Source: Pontibacillus chungwhensis (lineage in GTDB: Bacteria > Bacillota > Bacilli > Bacillales > BH030062). Taken from it: DNA of 64,000 nucleotides. A model generated the notes under the pieces. It searched no databases and was not told the DNA's origin. It saw only the letters and a list, made by a program, of their open reading frames with translations. Made by a program: the position numbers and the translations under genes. The DNA lies in NCBI RefSeq assembly GCF_030166655.1, contig NZ_CP126446.1, positions 806,001-870,000 of the forward strand. The letters are read 5' to 3'. Positions 8,390 to 17,482 of the stretch are shown here, piece by piece; the first letter of the stretch is position 1; every line of letters starts with the position of its first letter.

Positions 8390-8893
8390 TTAAATTTCTA
8401 TATACATTAATTCCTCATCCAAATAGTGATTATGGTTTATTTTAATGGCCTTTGGTTCGTGGCCGTATTTCGTGAAGCCATACTTCCGGTAAAGGTCGAG
8501 GGCTGGTTGGTTGGTCGCTACAACGCTTAGGTGAAGTTGTTCAATTTGAAGGGAGCGCGCATGATTCGTGCACGCTTCTAAAAGGGCGGTGCCTACACCG
8601 AGCCCTCTTGTTTGAGGGGAAACATACATAGCGAGGATATGTCCTTTGTGTTTGAATTTTGTATGGGTTTCTGGATGTAGGGTAACTACGCCGCGTAGGT
8701 GTCCTTCAATAAATGCACCGTATGTATGGGTACTTTGATTGCTTAACTGATCGGCCGTACGTTCAATCGGGTTTGTTCGTTGTTTCGCTTCATCATATGT
8801 CGTTATAAAGGCTTCCGGGTTTGTCAGTAGAGATTCCAGACGTAAGTTCCAATAATCTTCTGCATCTATTGATCCGAGTCGTTTAATCTCCAT
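8390..8893 (-). CDS. GNAT family N-acetyltransferase
   Basis: A complete GNAT fold of 167 residues. The acetyl-CoA loop is YVSPQTRGLGVGTALLEA (R-G-L-G-V-G), and the C-terminal motif is NQPALDLYRKYGF. Members acetylate amino groups on small molecules or protein N-termini; the substrate is unknown. AAGGAGA lies correctly before the ATG. Monocistronic, transcribed away from the ABC exporter behind it. Confidence 0.9.
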   Translation of the reverse strand: MEIKRLGSIDAEDYWNLRLESLLTNPEAFITTYDEAKQRTNPIERTADQLSNQSTHTYGAFIEGHLRGVVTLHPETHTKFKHKGHILAMYVSPQTRGLGVGTALLEACTNHARSLQIEQLHLSVVATNQPALDLYRKYGFTKYGHEPKAIKINHNHYLDEELMYIEI

Positions 8894-8973
8894 TCCAAGT
8901 CTCCTTTGCAGTAACAGTTCTTCTTATTATACTGTTTATATTCGTGTGGCGAAATAAAAATCTGAATATTTAC

Positions 8974-9001
8974 TAAAAGAGCACCTGGAAAACCAGGTGC
9001 T
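8974..9001 (-). terminator. Terminator of the ythPQ-like operon
   Basis: GCACCTGG-AAAA-CCAGGTGC; on the minus strand the stem overlaps the stop codon of the permease and is followed by TCTTTT. Confidence 0.75.
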
Positions 9002-10641
9002 TATTGAATCTTATGAAAGTCATTTATGGCAACATGATAAAGCAGACGTTGTGTGATATAAATCGCAGCGCCAATCCCTGCGAAGAGAAGAGTGGCTGTT
9101 ATGGGGGTGCCTTTAAAAGGAGCTACCCAAAGTACGAATATAAATAGACCAAAGCAAAAGGCCTGGATTAGCATACTTTGCAAGGGCACAAACCTGGCCT
9201 TAAACACCTGTTGCTCATCGCTCCACTCAAGCTTAGGTTGCTTAGCATCTAAATAAACACCAAACAAATTAGAGAACCAACTTATTCCAAGCGCTAACAA
9301 CACCCAAAGAATGATGTGCACCAAAGGAATGTGGATAACAAAGGCGAAAAGGAAGAACAGAATAATGAGCGAAATTCCTTGGATGAAAAAGGCGGCTAAG
9401 GCTTTACTGAATAGGATAGTACTTGGTTTGATGGGCATATATAAGTTCGTGAACCAACTTCGTCCTTCTCGTGAGATGGCAGTGGTAGAAGTCGGGTTTG
9501 TTCCGAGTATAAATAGTGTAAAGCCGACCATCCCAAGTATGATATATTTGCCATCAACAGAACCGATTTCACCCGTTAATTCTCCGATCCCGTTATCTAG
9601 GAATAACATGATGGCCAGAAAGATAGGGGCAAATAAGTTTTGAATCACACAATTAATAAAGAAGGAAGGCGTTCGAAAAACGATTTTGATTTCTTTCCAC
9701 GTATAGCTCCAAAAAGGTTTCCGGGTTTTGTTGTTCCTCTGAAGGTCTACAGCTTTCTTTCCTTTTCCTCCGCCTGATACTCCTCTGACTCCATGGTAAT
9801 AGAGTTTCTGCCCTGCAAATAAAAAGACGCCTGCACTTATGATTGTGAAAGCTACGAACCCAATAAAAGCGAGAAGGGATTGCCATGCTGGGAGTTGCCC
9901 ATTAAGTCCTTCTGTAGCTAAGAAGGCATTCGGTATAAACTTCGTTGTATTCCAAATCGTATGTTCTTGATTCGTTAGCCATTGACCGACATCCTTGGAT
10001 ACATTCTCTGGGTCTTGATTCAGTCTAATCACTATATTTATACCAATAATAAATATTAGCGAAAAGATTCCAGCGATTACCTTTGTTCGATCTTTATTCT
10101 TTGAGATGTTTGCATAACGCATCACTACCATCATGAGAAGGCCAGCTACAACATAGGGGACAATTGGGAATAAAAGAAGTGTTCCGATTGCCGTAAAAAA
10201 ATAACCGATGGAGGCCGATGCGTACATTCCGTACAAGAGAAAAACAGGGCCAAGTCCAAATAACGCGAAACCATACACGGTCACTAGGGGCCCGATGGAT
10301 TTACCGAAAATAATCTGATACGGATGCATTGGGAGTGGGATGTAGGTTTCGATATCTTCTGAGAAAAAAAAAGATGTTAAAATCGAGGGGAGGCTAGTAA
10401 ATAAAAGAACAATGCTTACCATGATTAAAGAAATGGCTAGAATCATTGGTGATAAGCCAGCTGGTGATAAAACCTGATACAACCCTCCGATTATACTATC
10501 GAGGAACCAAAACCACATCAGGAGTAAGGGGATAAATAAAGCACCCACCAAAAAGGTGCCTGCTTTTTGCCCATCACTTTTAGTGGACCACGAAAAGTGC
10601 ATCTTCATCATGACTTTGCTGAGTAAGAGAGTCTTATTCAT
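9001..10641 (-). CDS. ythQ: ABC exporter permease, YthQ-like
   Basis: A 546-residue membrane protein with about 12 hydrophobic segments in two blocks split by a soluble stretch (roughly residues 285-320, GVRGVSGGGKGKKAVDLQ). The N-terminal half has FTSLPSILTSFFFSEDIETY, as in ABC-2-like permeases of the YthQ/EcsB type. It overlaps the upstream ATPase gene by 8 bp, so translation is coupled. Length matches B. subtilis YthQ (about 545). Substrate unknown; the symbol rests on length, partner and motifs. Confidence 0.75.
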   Translation of the reverse strand: MNKTLLLSKVMMKMHFSWSTKSDGQKAGTFLVGALFIPLLLMWFWFLDSIIGGLYQVLSPAGLSPMILAISLIMVSIVLLFTSLPSILTSFFFSEDIETYIPLPMHPYQIIFGKSIGPLVTVYGFALFGLGPVFLLYGMYASASIGYFFTAIGTLLLFPIVPYVVAGLLMMVVMRYANISKNKDRTKVIAGIFSLIFIIGINIVIRLNQDPENVSKDVGQWLTNQEHTIWNTTKFIPNAFLATEGLNGQLPAWQSLLAFIGFVAFTIISAGVFLFAGQKLYYHGVRGVSGGGKGKKAVDLQRNNKTRKPFWSYTWKEIKIVFRTPSFFINCVIQNLFAPIFLAIMLFLDNGIGELTGEIGSVDGKYIILGMVGFTLFILGTNPTSTTAISREGRSWFTNLYMPIKPSTILFSKALAAFFIQGISLIILFFLFAFVIHIPLVHIILWVLLALGISWFSNLFGVYLDAKQPKLEWSDEQQVFKARFVPLQSMLIQAFCFGLFIFVLWVAPFKGTPITATLLFAGIGAAIYITQRLLYHVAINDFHKIQ

Positions 10642-11359
10642 GTTCAGTCAACTCCAAGAAGATATGTTCAAGGGTGTCATCAGATTGGTATTTCTCCCGC
10701 ATTTCATTCATCGTTCCATAAAACTGAAGCGTCCCGTCTTTAATAATCGCAACTTCATCACATAATTGTTCAACCACTTCGAGTACGTGGGTCGAGAAGA
10801 ATACAGTTTTCCCTTTTGCGGCATGCTCGCGCATCATTTCTTTCACCGCATAAGATGATTTAGGGTCTAGACCTGTTAATGGTTCATCTAATATCCATAC
10901 ATCAGGGTCATGGAGCAAGACACCTGTAATGACTATTTTTTGGCGCATGCCGTGTGAATACGTCTGAATGCGGTCATTTAAAACATCATAAATGTCGAAC
11001 GTCTTGGTGAGTTGCTCAATTTTTTCCTTGCGAATAGACTGAGGAACTTCGTACATATCTCCAATAAAGTGCAAGTACTCGATTCCTTTTAGACGCAAGA
11101 ATTGATCCGGGTGATCCGGGACATAGCCAAATGAACGTTTTGCTTCAATCGGATTGTCAGATATATCGTGGCCATTGATGGTAATCGATCCTTCATCAAT
11201 AGGAAGAATTCCTGTAATCATTTTAATGGTCGTGGATTTTCCGGCTCCGTTTGGACCCAGAAAACCAATAATCTTTCCGTCTGGAACGGAAAGATTGAGT
11301 TGGCTTACCGCCACTTTATTTTCATTGTATCGCTTTGTCACTTGATTCACTTCAATCAT
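10634..11359 (-). CDS. ythP: ABC transporter ATP-binding protein, YthP-like
   Basis: A 241-residue ATPase: Walker A GPNGAGKST (about residues 34-42), signature YSHGMRQKI in place of LSGGQ, Walker B VWILDEPLTGLD, switch His in STHVLE. The modified signature is typical of EcsA/YthP exporters. First gene of a two-gene operon with the permease that overlaps its end. Energises export of an unknown substrate at the membrane. Start ATG follows AGGTGGAAGTTT, spacing acceptable. Confidence 0.85.
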   Translation of the reverse strand: MIEVNQVTKRYNENKVAVSQLNLSVPDGKIIGFLGPNGAGKSTTIKMITGILPIDEGSITINGHDISDNPIEAKRSFGYVPDHPDQFLRLKGIEYLHFIGDMYEVPQSIRKEKIEQLTKTFDIYDVLNDRIQTYSHGMRQKIVITGVLLHDPDVWILDEPLTGLDPKSSYAVKEMMREHAAKGKTVFFSTHVLEVVEQLCDEVAIIKDGTLQFYGTMNEMREKYQSDDTLEHIFLELTEHE

Positions 11360-11466
11360 AAACTTCCACCTTTATAAGCTGTTCCTCATACGAACGAATG
11401 AGGATGAATTACGTTCTCTATCTATCATAGCAAATATGAAAGGAGAGCGCAGATAAACGAGTTCTT

Positions 11467-12168
11467 TTATTGATCAAGAGAGAGGTGGACCATGTCTAAC
11501 ATTTCTTCATTTACTTCCTGTTTCCCTGCTGTTATACGGTAAGCCCCTGCATTTGGACGTGAGGAGACTGCCACGTGAACATCACGCCCAACAAAGTGAA
11601 TCGCAGCCCCTTCATCTAACGCAAATCCGGGTTCGATTTGATTTTGTTGAATAAACGTATGATAGCCTTCTTTCCATTTTGGATCCCCATCATAATGGGG
11701 ACAAATGCTTCCGCGTATGAAATCTAGTCCACGCACTTTACTCATGTTGCCTGGAGTATCGTCTGAGATCCCTTCTTTGAACCAGCACATCGCCCCAGCG
11801 CTAAGCCCTGCAAGGATAATGTCTTTTTTCCATGCTTTCTCTAAGATCTTGTCGAGCTCCCATTCTTTCCAAAGCGCCAACATATTGCGCGTATTTCCGC
11901 CTCCTACATAAATAATGTCCTGGGATAGAAGAAACGATTCAAAGTCTTCTACAACTGGTTCCATCAACGATAAGTGCGTAGGTTCGCATGCTTCTTCATT
12001 GAAGAATGTGTAGAACTTCTTGATGTATTCCTTATCATCGCCGCTTGCAGTCGCTAAGAAACATATCTTAGGACGAAGTTGTTCAGATTGATTTAAGATA
12101 TATCGGTCCAGCCTCGGGTTGTCCATCTCTGTGGAGAATCCGCCGCCACCCATTGCAATAATATTCAT
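11467..12168 (-). CDS. Peptidase E-like S51 family hydrolase
   Basis: 233 residues with the S51 class I glutamine amidotransferase-like fold. It starts NIIAMGGGGFS, has the binding motif DIIYVGGGNTRNML, and the nucleophile elbow GLSAGAMCW carries the catalytic Ser. Dipeptidase E cleaves N-terminal Asp dipeptides; related cyanophycinases cut beta-aspartyl peptides. B. subtilis YgaJ is a likely counterpart. Cytoplasmic, no signal peptide. Start is supported by AAGGAGG seven nt upstream. Confidence 0.85.
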   Translation of the reverse strand: MNIIAMGGGGFSTEMDNPRLDRYILNQSEQLRPKICFLATASGDDKEYIKKFYTFFNEEACEPTHLSLMEPVVEDFESFLLSQDIIYVGGGNTRNMLALWKEWELDKILEKAWKKDIILAGLSAGAMCWFKEGISDDTPGNMSKVRGLDFIRGSICPHYDGDPKWKEGYHTFIQQNQIEPGFALDEGAAIHFVGRDVHVAVSSRPNAGAYRITAGKQEVNEEMLDMVHLSLDQ

Positions 12169-12299
12169 GATAAATTCCTCCTTCTTCTTGTGTTCGTCTT
12201 ACCTGTTTAAAATGTTATAATATTAAGAAAAATATTATATGAAATGATAGGCTTAGTGCAAGCTAAATTATTTATTTCTCTTTGAAAGGAGTCCTTATA

Positions 12300-13136
12300 T
12301 TGAGGATTGTATCCCTGTGTCCCAGTAATACAGAACTCTTGGCTTACCTTGGGTTAATAGACCAGCTGGTTGGGGTCGATCAGTATTCCGATTGGCCGGA
12401 AGAAGTAAAAGATTTACCACAGCTTGGCCCTGATCTTTCCATTGATATGGATCATGTAGAACGTCTGAAACCAGATCTTGTCCTCGCTTCTTTAAGTGTA
12501 CCGGGTATGGAGCGAAATATCGAAGAATTAAAGAAGCGTAATGTGCCCTATATCGTTCTTAACCCAAATTCTCTTGAGGAAATTGCTGAAGATTTACTGA
12601 AAGTAGGCGGTTGTACCAATAAGGAAGAAGAGGCAAAGGAAGTGGTTCATCATTATCGATCCATCCTTTCTCAATTTCAACAACTGGGTGAAACCATTTC
12701 TGAGAAGCCAAGACTGTACTTTGAATGGTGGCCTAAGCCTGTTTTCTCTCCGGGTGGGCCGAACTGGTTAACGAAAATGAGTGAACTAGCTGGTGGCCAG
12801 AATGTGTTCTCAAATGCAGAAGAGGCAAGTGTCCAATGCACTTGGGAAGATGTGCGTGTGTTAAACCCAGATGTTGTGTGTATGGCGTGGGTTGGAGTAA
12901 AGGAAGAGAAGATGAAGCCTGAAGCAGTACGGAAAAGGCCAGGCTGGGAAGGGGTTAAGGCGATTCAGGAGGACCGAATTTTTGTGCTCGAAGAATCGTT
13001 ATACTGTCGACCTTCTCCTCGGTTATTATTGGGGCTACAGAAATTAGCCTACCTACTTCATCCTGATATTTATCCAGAGCCAGATGAGAACGATCCGTTA
13101 CTACAAAAAAATAGCGAACGGCTAGATCGTTACTAA
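12300..13136 (+). CDS. Cobalamin-binding/ABC substrate-binding-like protein without signal peptide
   Basis: 278 residues of the helical-backbone metal-receptor (BtuF-like, COG0614) fold: RIVSLCPSNTELLAYLGL at the start, VGVDQYSDWP, GPDLSIDMDHVERLKPDLVL, and a C-terminal lobe with LNPDVVCMAW. No lipoprotein or Sec signal is present and no permease is nearby, so a role as a classic periplasmic receptor is unlikely. The TTG at 12300 is used because AAAGGAG sits 8 nt before it. The thiolase gene follows after 20 bp and is probably cotranscribed. Confidence 0.8.
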   Translation: MRIVSLCPSNTELLAYLGLIDQLVGVDQYSDWPEEVKDLPQLGPDLSIDMDHVERLKPDLVLASLSVPGMERNIEELKKRNVPYIVLNPNSLEEIAEDLLKVGGCTNKEEEAKEVVHHYRSILSQFQQLGETISEKPRLYFEWWPKPVFSPGGPNWLTKMSELAGGQNVFSNAEEASVQCTWEDVRVLNPDVVCMAWVGVKEEKMKPEAVRKRPGWEGVKAIQEDRIFVLEESLYCRPSPRLLLGLQKLAYLLHPDIYPEPDENDPLLQKNSERLDRY

Positions 13137-13156
13137 AACAATAGGAGCGTGGGGAA

Positions 13157-14308
13157 ATGAATCGGGAAGTAGTCATTGTGGAAGCTGTCAGAACTGCTGT
13201 AGGAAAAAGAGGGGGAGTCTTTCGGGACGTTCACCCTGTTCATATGGCAAGTGCGGTTTTGCGAAGGCTTGTTCAAAAGGCTCAAGTTGATAAGGGGCTA
13301 ATTGAGGATATTGTGATGGGATGCGTCTCACCTGTAGGCGAACAAGGGTTCAACATTGGACGACTTGCAGGACTCGAAGCGGGTTTTCCGGTGGAAGTAC
13401 CCGGAGTTCAATTAAACCGAATGTGTGGATCTGGACAACAAGCGATCCATTTTGCCGCTCAGGAAATTCTGGCAGGGGATATGGAAGTCACCATAGGAGC
13501 AGGTGTTGAGAATATGTCCAAAGTTCCTATATTAAGTGATGGAGACGAGAGAACGATCCCTGATTCGCTTCATGATAGATATGAATTTATCCATCAGGGC
13601 CTTTCAGCTGAACGGATTGCTGAGAAATATGGATTTACACGTGAACAACTAGACCAGTACGCTTATGAAAGTCATCGGCGAGCCATTAAAGCGATGGAGT
13701 CAGGAGCTTTCAAAGAAGAGATCCTTCCTTATAAAGGGAGTACGAAAGAAGGGGACCCTGTTCTTGTGGAGGAGGATGAGGGACCAAGAAGAGACACGTC
13801 TCTTGAGCGCTTGGCTAAGCTTCGTCCGGTTTTCAAGGAAGATGGGCTTGTCACTGCAGGAAATGCGAGTCAGATGAGCGATGGGGCCGCGGCTGTGCTC
13901 TTAATGGATCATCAAAAAGCGAAAGAATTGGGGGTTAAAAGCAGAGCTCGAATTGTAAAGCGAGTCGTGGTCGGTTCAGATCCAACATTGATGTTAGATG
14001 GAGTCATTCCGGCTACCAAAAAAGTTCTGAATAGAGCAGGTTTGACGATTGATGATATTGACGTGGTGGAGATTAATGAGGCATTTGCTCCTGTTGTGCT
14101 TGCCTGGCAACAAGAGTTAGGGGCAGATTTGCAAAAAGTAAATGTAAATGGAGGCGCGATTGCTCTTGGCCATCCCCTAGGGGCCACAGGAGCGAAGCTT
14201 ATGACTACGCTCCTTCATGAATTAGAGCGTAGACAGGGCCGGTACGGTCTTCTCACGATATGTATCGGACACGGTATGTCGACGGCAGCGATTATTGAAC
14301 GTTTATAG
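13157..14308 (+). CDS. Thiolase (acetyl-CoA acyltransferase)
   Basis: A 383-residue thiolase. The acylated Cys is in LNRMCGSGQQA (Cys90), the substrate His lies in NEAFAPV and GGAIALGHPLGATGA. The C-terminal catalytic loop reads CIGHGMS, where most thiolases have C-x-G-G-G-x-G. The enzyme catalyses reversible Claisen condensation or thiolysis of 3-ketoacyl-CoA in the cytoplasm. It follows the cobalamin-binding-like gene by 20 bp; no other beta-oxidation gene is adjacent. AGGAGCG precedes the ATG. Confidence 0.9.
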   Translation: MNREVVIVEAVRTAVGKRGGVFRDVHPVHMASAVLRRLVQKAQVDKGLIEDIVMGCVSPVGEQGFNIGRLAGLEAGFPVEVPGVQLNRMCGSGQQAIHFAAQEILAGDMEVTIGAGVENMSKVPILSDGDERTIPDSLHDRYEFIHQGLSAERIAEKYGFTREQLDQYAYESHRRAIKAMESGAFKEEILPYKGSTKEGDPVLVEEDEGPRRDTSLERLAKLRPVFKEDGLVTAGNASQMSDGAAAVLLMDHQKAKELGVKSRARIVKRVVVGSDPTLMLDGVIPATKKVLNRAGLTIDDIDVVEINEAFAPVVLAWQQELGADLQKVNVNGGAIALGHPLGATGAKLMTTLLHELERRQGRYGLLTICIGHGMSTAAIIERL

Positions 14309-14318
14309 ATGGACCCTT

Positions 14319-14357
14319 AAACACTAAGCTTTAGGAAAGATTAGTGTTGTCTTTTTT
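14319..14357 (+). terminator. Terminator of the thiolase gene
   Basis: AACACTAA pairs with TTAGTGTT (14341-14348), followed by GTCTTTTTT. Confidence 0.85.
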
Positions 14358-14391
14358 ATAGGATAGAAATGTCACCCTTAATATGATGAAT

Positions 14392-14434
14392 TTTACAATT
14401 TTGTGTCATATTATTCCTCTGAATATGTTATCAT
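14392..14434 (+). promoter_or_regulatory. Promoter region of the LysM nucleotidase with possible PhoP-type repeats
   Basis: A -10-like TATCAT lies at 14429-14434. Upstream, TTTACA (14392) and GTGTCA (14403) are spaced 11 bp, loosely resembling the TTAACA-N5 repeats bound by PhoP. The match is weak. Confidence 0.25.
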
Positions 14435-14482
14435 AGGGTCGAATAATGACTCATTTTGGAATTATACATAGGGGGAATGAAC

Positions 14483-16858
14483 GTGTTACGAAGTATCAAG
14501 AGGCAAATGAATCGTAAGAAGAAAGTGGCGGTGAGTTCTGTTGTGGCCTTGGGGATGGCGACATCACTTGTTGCTCCAAATGTTGTGCAAGCAGCTGAGG
14601 ATGAAGATATTGTAAAGCTACGGATTATGGAGACAACGGATATTCACTCCAATGTGATGAACTATGATTATTTCTCTGATAAAGAAGTAAACGATTTTGG
14701 CTTAGTGAAAACAGCTACTTTAATCCGAGAAGCGAAAGAAGAGGCGAAGAACTCTCTTTTATTTGATAACGGGGATTTAATTCAGGGTAGCCCTCTTGCT
14801 GATTATATGGCGAAGGATAAAGAATGGGAAGAAGGGGATCAGCACCCTGTTTATAAAGCACTGAATATCCTTGATTATGATGCGGGTAACTTCGGTAACC
14901 ATGAGTTCAATTATGGTTTAGACTACTTAAGTGAAGTAACATCAGGAGCAGAATTCCCATATGTAAACGCAAATGTGTATAAAGACGATGGTGATGATGA
15001 CCCATCGAACGATGAGAACTACTTTGATCCTTATATCATTCTTGATAAAGAAGTAACAGATGAAGATGGAGAAACGCACACGGTTAAAGTTGGGGTAATT
15101 GGTTTTGTTCCTCCTCAAATTATGCAGTGGGATAAGAGTAACCTTGAAGGGAAAGTCATCACGAAAGATATTGTGAAGTCTGCCGAAAAGTTTGTTCCTG
15201 AAATGAAGGAAAACGGGGCAGATATGGTTGTTGCGATTGCTCACTCTGGCATAGGAAGTGTGACAGAGGATGGAATGGAAGAAGACGCGACCTATGACCT
15301 TTCTAAAGTAGAAGGAATTGACGCAGTTCTGTTTGGACATGCTCACTCTGAATTCCCAGGGGAAGACTATGCAGATCTTGAAGGAGCGGACATCGAGAAG
15401 GGTACGTTAAATGGAACGCCTGCAGTGATGCCAGGATTCTGGGGCTCTCATTTAGGAAAGATTGATTTCACTCTTGAGAAGACAGACGGTAAATGGGAAA
15501 TCAAAGATGCTCAATCCAGTCTTGATGCCATCTATGATTCTGAAAATGATCAGTCGTTAGCAGATCCGGATAAAGAAATAGTAAAAGCGGTCAAGGAAGA
15601 CCATGAAGGAACAATTGAGTACGTAAATGCACCAGTTGGGCAAACGGAATCCGATCTTTACAGCTATTTCTCCCAGGTTCAAGATGATCCTACAGTACAA
15701 ATCGTAACCGATGCGCAAAAGCGTTATGTTGAAACCTACATTCAGGGAACCGAATATGAAGGCCTTCCAGTCTTATCAGCCGGAGCACCTTTCAAAGCTG
15801 GACGCGACGGGGTTACAGACTTTACGGATATTGAAGCGGGCGACTTAGCTATTAAAGATACAACCTCTTTATATAAATATCCAAATACGGTAAATGTATT
15901 AAAGTTAAACGGTTCTGAAGTACGTGAATGGTTAGAGTGGAGTGCCGGCCAATTTAATCAGATTGATCCTGAAAGTGACGAGGAACAACTCCTTGTGAAA
16001 CCAAATGACCGTTCTGATGAAGGTTTCCCAAGCTACAACTTTGATGTCATCGATGGAGTGAGTTATCAAATTGATGTGACTGTCCCTCAACGCTATAACA
16101 ACGACGGAACAGAAGTCATCCATGACACACATCGTATTCAGAACTTGGAGTATAACGGGGAACCGATTGATGAAGATCAGCAATTCCTAATCGCTACAAA
16201 CAACTATCGTGCGACAGCAACACCAATTGCGAACCCTGGAGGGGACAATATCGTTATTGAATCTCCAGATGAAAACCGCCAAGTGCTTGTGAATTATATC
16301 CGAGATAATGAAACCATTGACCCTAAAGCGGATGGAAACTGGTCCATTGCGCCGGTAGAGGGCGATCCGAGTCTAGTATTCTATTCTTCTCCAGATGCAC
16401 AAGGATATGCAGAGGCGAATGAAGACATTGCTTATGTAAGTACAAGAGACGATGGCTATGCGAAATATTCATTTGACCTTACTGATGAGCAAGAAGAGAA
16501 CAATGAAGATGAAACAGAAGAACCAGAAGTAGATGAAAAGGCCAATGATCTGATCTATACCGTGAAGTGGAACGATACCCTTGGCAAAATCGGAGCGAAC
16601 TACGGAATCCACTGGAAAGAACTTGCTGAGTACAACAACATTAGCAATGTGCGCCAATTAATGGTCGGGCAAAGTCTTTATATCCCTGTACCAGAAGAAA
16701 CGAATGATTACCGTGTGCATATTGTCAGTCAGGGAGAAACACTAGGCAAAATCGCATCACAATATGAAGAGTCTTGGAAAGAGTTAGCAACTTATAACAA
16801 ACTCAAAAACCCTCATTTCTTAAAAATTGGTCAGCACATCAAAATCCCGAAAAACTAA
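14483..16858 (+). CDS. Secreted metallophosphatase/nucleotidase with two LysM domains
   Basis: 791 residues. A Sec signal (RSIKRQMNRKKK, hydrophobic core, cleavage near VVQAA) is followed by a calcineurin-like domain (METTDIHSNVMNYDYF, DNGDLIQGSP, GNHEFNYG, AIAHSG, FGHAHSEF). This resembles 2',3'-cyclic-nucleotide phosphodiesterase/3'-nucleotidase (CpdB). A 5'-nucleotidase C domain follows (to about residue 650), then two LysM repeats (IYTVKWNDTLGKIGANYG; HIVSQGETLGKIASQYEE) that bind peptidoglycan. The GTG at 14483 is chosen because GGGGG ends 7 nt upstream. It probably scavenges phosphate from extracellular nucleotides. Confidence 0.9.
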   Translation: MLRSIKRQMNRKKKVAVSSVVALGMATSLVAPNVVQAAEDEDIVKLRIMETTDIHSNVMNYDYFSDKEVNDFGLVKTATLIREAKEEAKNSLLFDNGDLIQGSPLADYMAKDKEWEEGDQHPVYKALNILDYDAGNFGNHEFNYGLDYLSEVTSGAEFPYVNANVYKDDGDDDPSNDENYFDPYIILDKEVTDEDGETHTVKVGVIGFVPPQIMQWDKSNLEGKVITKDIVKSAEKFVPEMKENGADMVVAIAHSGIGSVTEDGMEEDATYDLSKVEGIDAVLFGHAHSEFPGEDYADLEGADIEKGTLNGTPAVMPGFWGSHLGKIDFTLEKTDGKWEIKDAQSSLDAIYDSENDQSLADPDKEIVKAVKEDHEGTIEYVNAPVGQTESDLYSYFSQVQDDPTVQIVTDAQKRYVETYIQGTEYEGLPVLSAGAPFKAGRDGVTDFTDIEAGDLAIKDTTSLYKYPNTVNVLKLNGSEVREWLEWSAGQFNQIDPESDEEQLLVKPNDRSDEGFPSYNFDVIDGVSYQIDVTVPQRYNNDGTEVIHDTHRIQNLEYNGEPIDEDQQFLIATNNYRATATPIANPGGDNIVIESPDENRQVLVNYIRDNETIDPKADGNWSIAPVEGDPSLVFYSSPDAQGYAEANEDIAYVSTRDDGYAKYSFDLTDEQEENNEDETEEPEVDEKANDLIYTVKWNDTLGKIGANYGIHWKELAEYNNISNVRQLMVGQSLYIPVPEETNDYRVHIVSQGETLGKIASQYEESWKELATYNKLKNPHFLKIGQHIKIPKN

Positions 16859-16870
16859 TCATTACTGAAA

Positions 16871-16897
16871 AGAACCTGCCAAGCGGCAGGTTCTTTT
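16871..16897 (+). terminator. Terminator of the LysM nucleotidase gene
   Basis: GAACCTGCC-AAGC-GGCAGGTTC followed by TTTTT, 13 nt after the stop; it may also serve the convergent gene. Confidence 0.92.
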
Positions 16898-16898
16898 T

Positions 16899-17348
16899 CT
16901 ATACTGCATCCGTGCAAAGCGCCTTGAGGATGGTTTGTTTAAATTGAGGCGTGTTCTTGCGTAAGTCTTCTACTGTATAAATCCCCGTATAGTATTGAAC
17001 CACAAGCCCATCTACAAACGCTACAAGTATAGAAGCACCAAGGTTATGGTGAATCATAGGGAACTCATTATCCTCATCTAGCTTAGACAGTTTCGATTGA
17101 AGATGGTCGACCATTTCATTAAAGGCACCTGCAAATGTAGTTTGATAGACTTCGCCTTGTGTATACCGACTCATAACGGATTTGATCATATCGATATTGC
17201 GATCATTGTAATCCCAGGAATCGTACAAGAATTGCTCAATAAAGGCTTCAACATTTTCACATTCATTTTGTTCTAAAGCATTAATATAATCGTCTTCTAA
17301 CTGTTTTAATAGATCATCCATATTGTCGTGAGATATACGGTGTTCCAT
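16899..17348 (-). CDS. TetR ligand-domain-like protein lacking a DNA-binding domain
   Basis: 149 residues, all helical in character, resembling the C-terminal ligand-binding half of TetR-family regulators (IEQFLYDSWDYNDRN, AFNEMVDHL, NLGASILVAFVDGLVVQYY). No helix-turn-helix precedes it. The start is well supported: AGGAGGG stands 6-7 nt before the ATG, and no HTH is encoded in the 130 bp upstream. It is divergent from azlCD, a usual place for a regulator. It could be a truncated regulator or a stand-alone binding protein; confidence in the family is moderate. Confidence 0.5.
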   Translation of the reverse strand: MEHRISHDNMDDLLKQLEDDYINALEQNECENVEAFIEQFLYDSWDYNDRNIDMIKSVMSRYTQGEVYQTTFAGAFNEMVDHLQSKLSKLDEDNEFPMIHHNLGASILVAFVDGLVVQYYTGIYTVEDLRKNTPQFKQTILKALCTDAV

Positions 17349-17482
17349 CAAGATCCCTCCTCTTAGTTGTGAGGAAAGGATTCCCGGGATCTTAAGAATA
17401 CAAACAACTTTTTTTATTCCTTCTCATATTCTTGAAAGTGGATTATAATGGGTTCAATTTAAAAGGTGATGAGGGATGTAGG

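Noticed and set aside
9653-9886. 77-codon frame inside the YthQ-like gene
   Set aside because: A shadow of the permease gene in another frame on the same strand, without a ribosome site.
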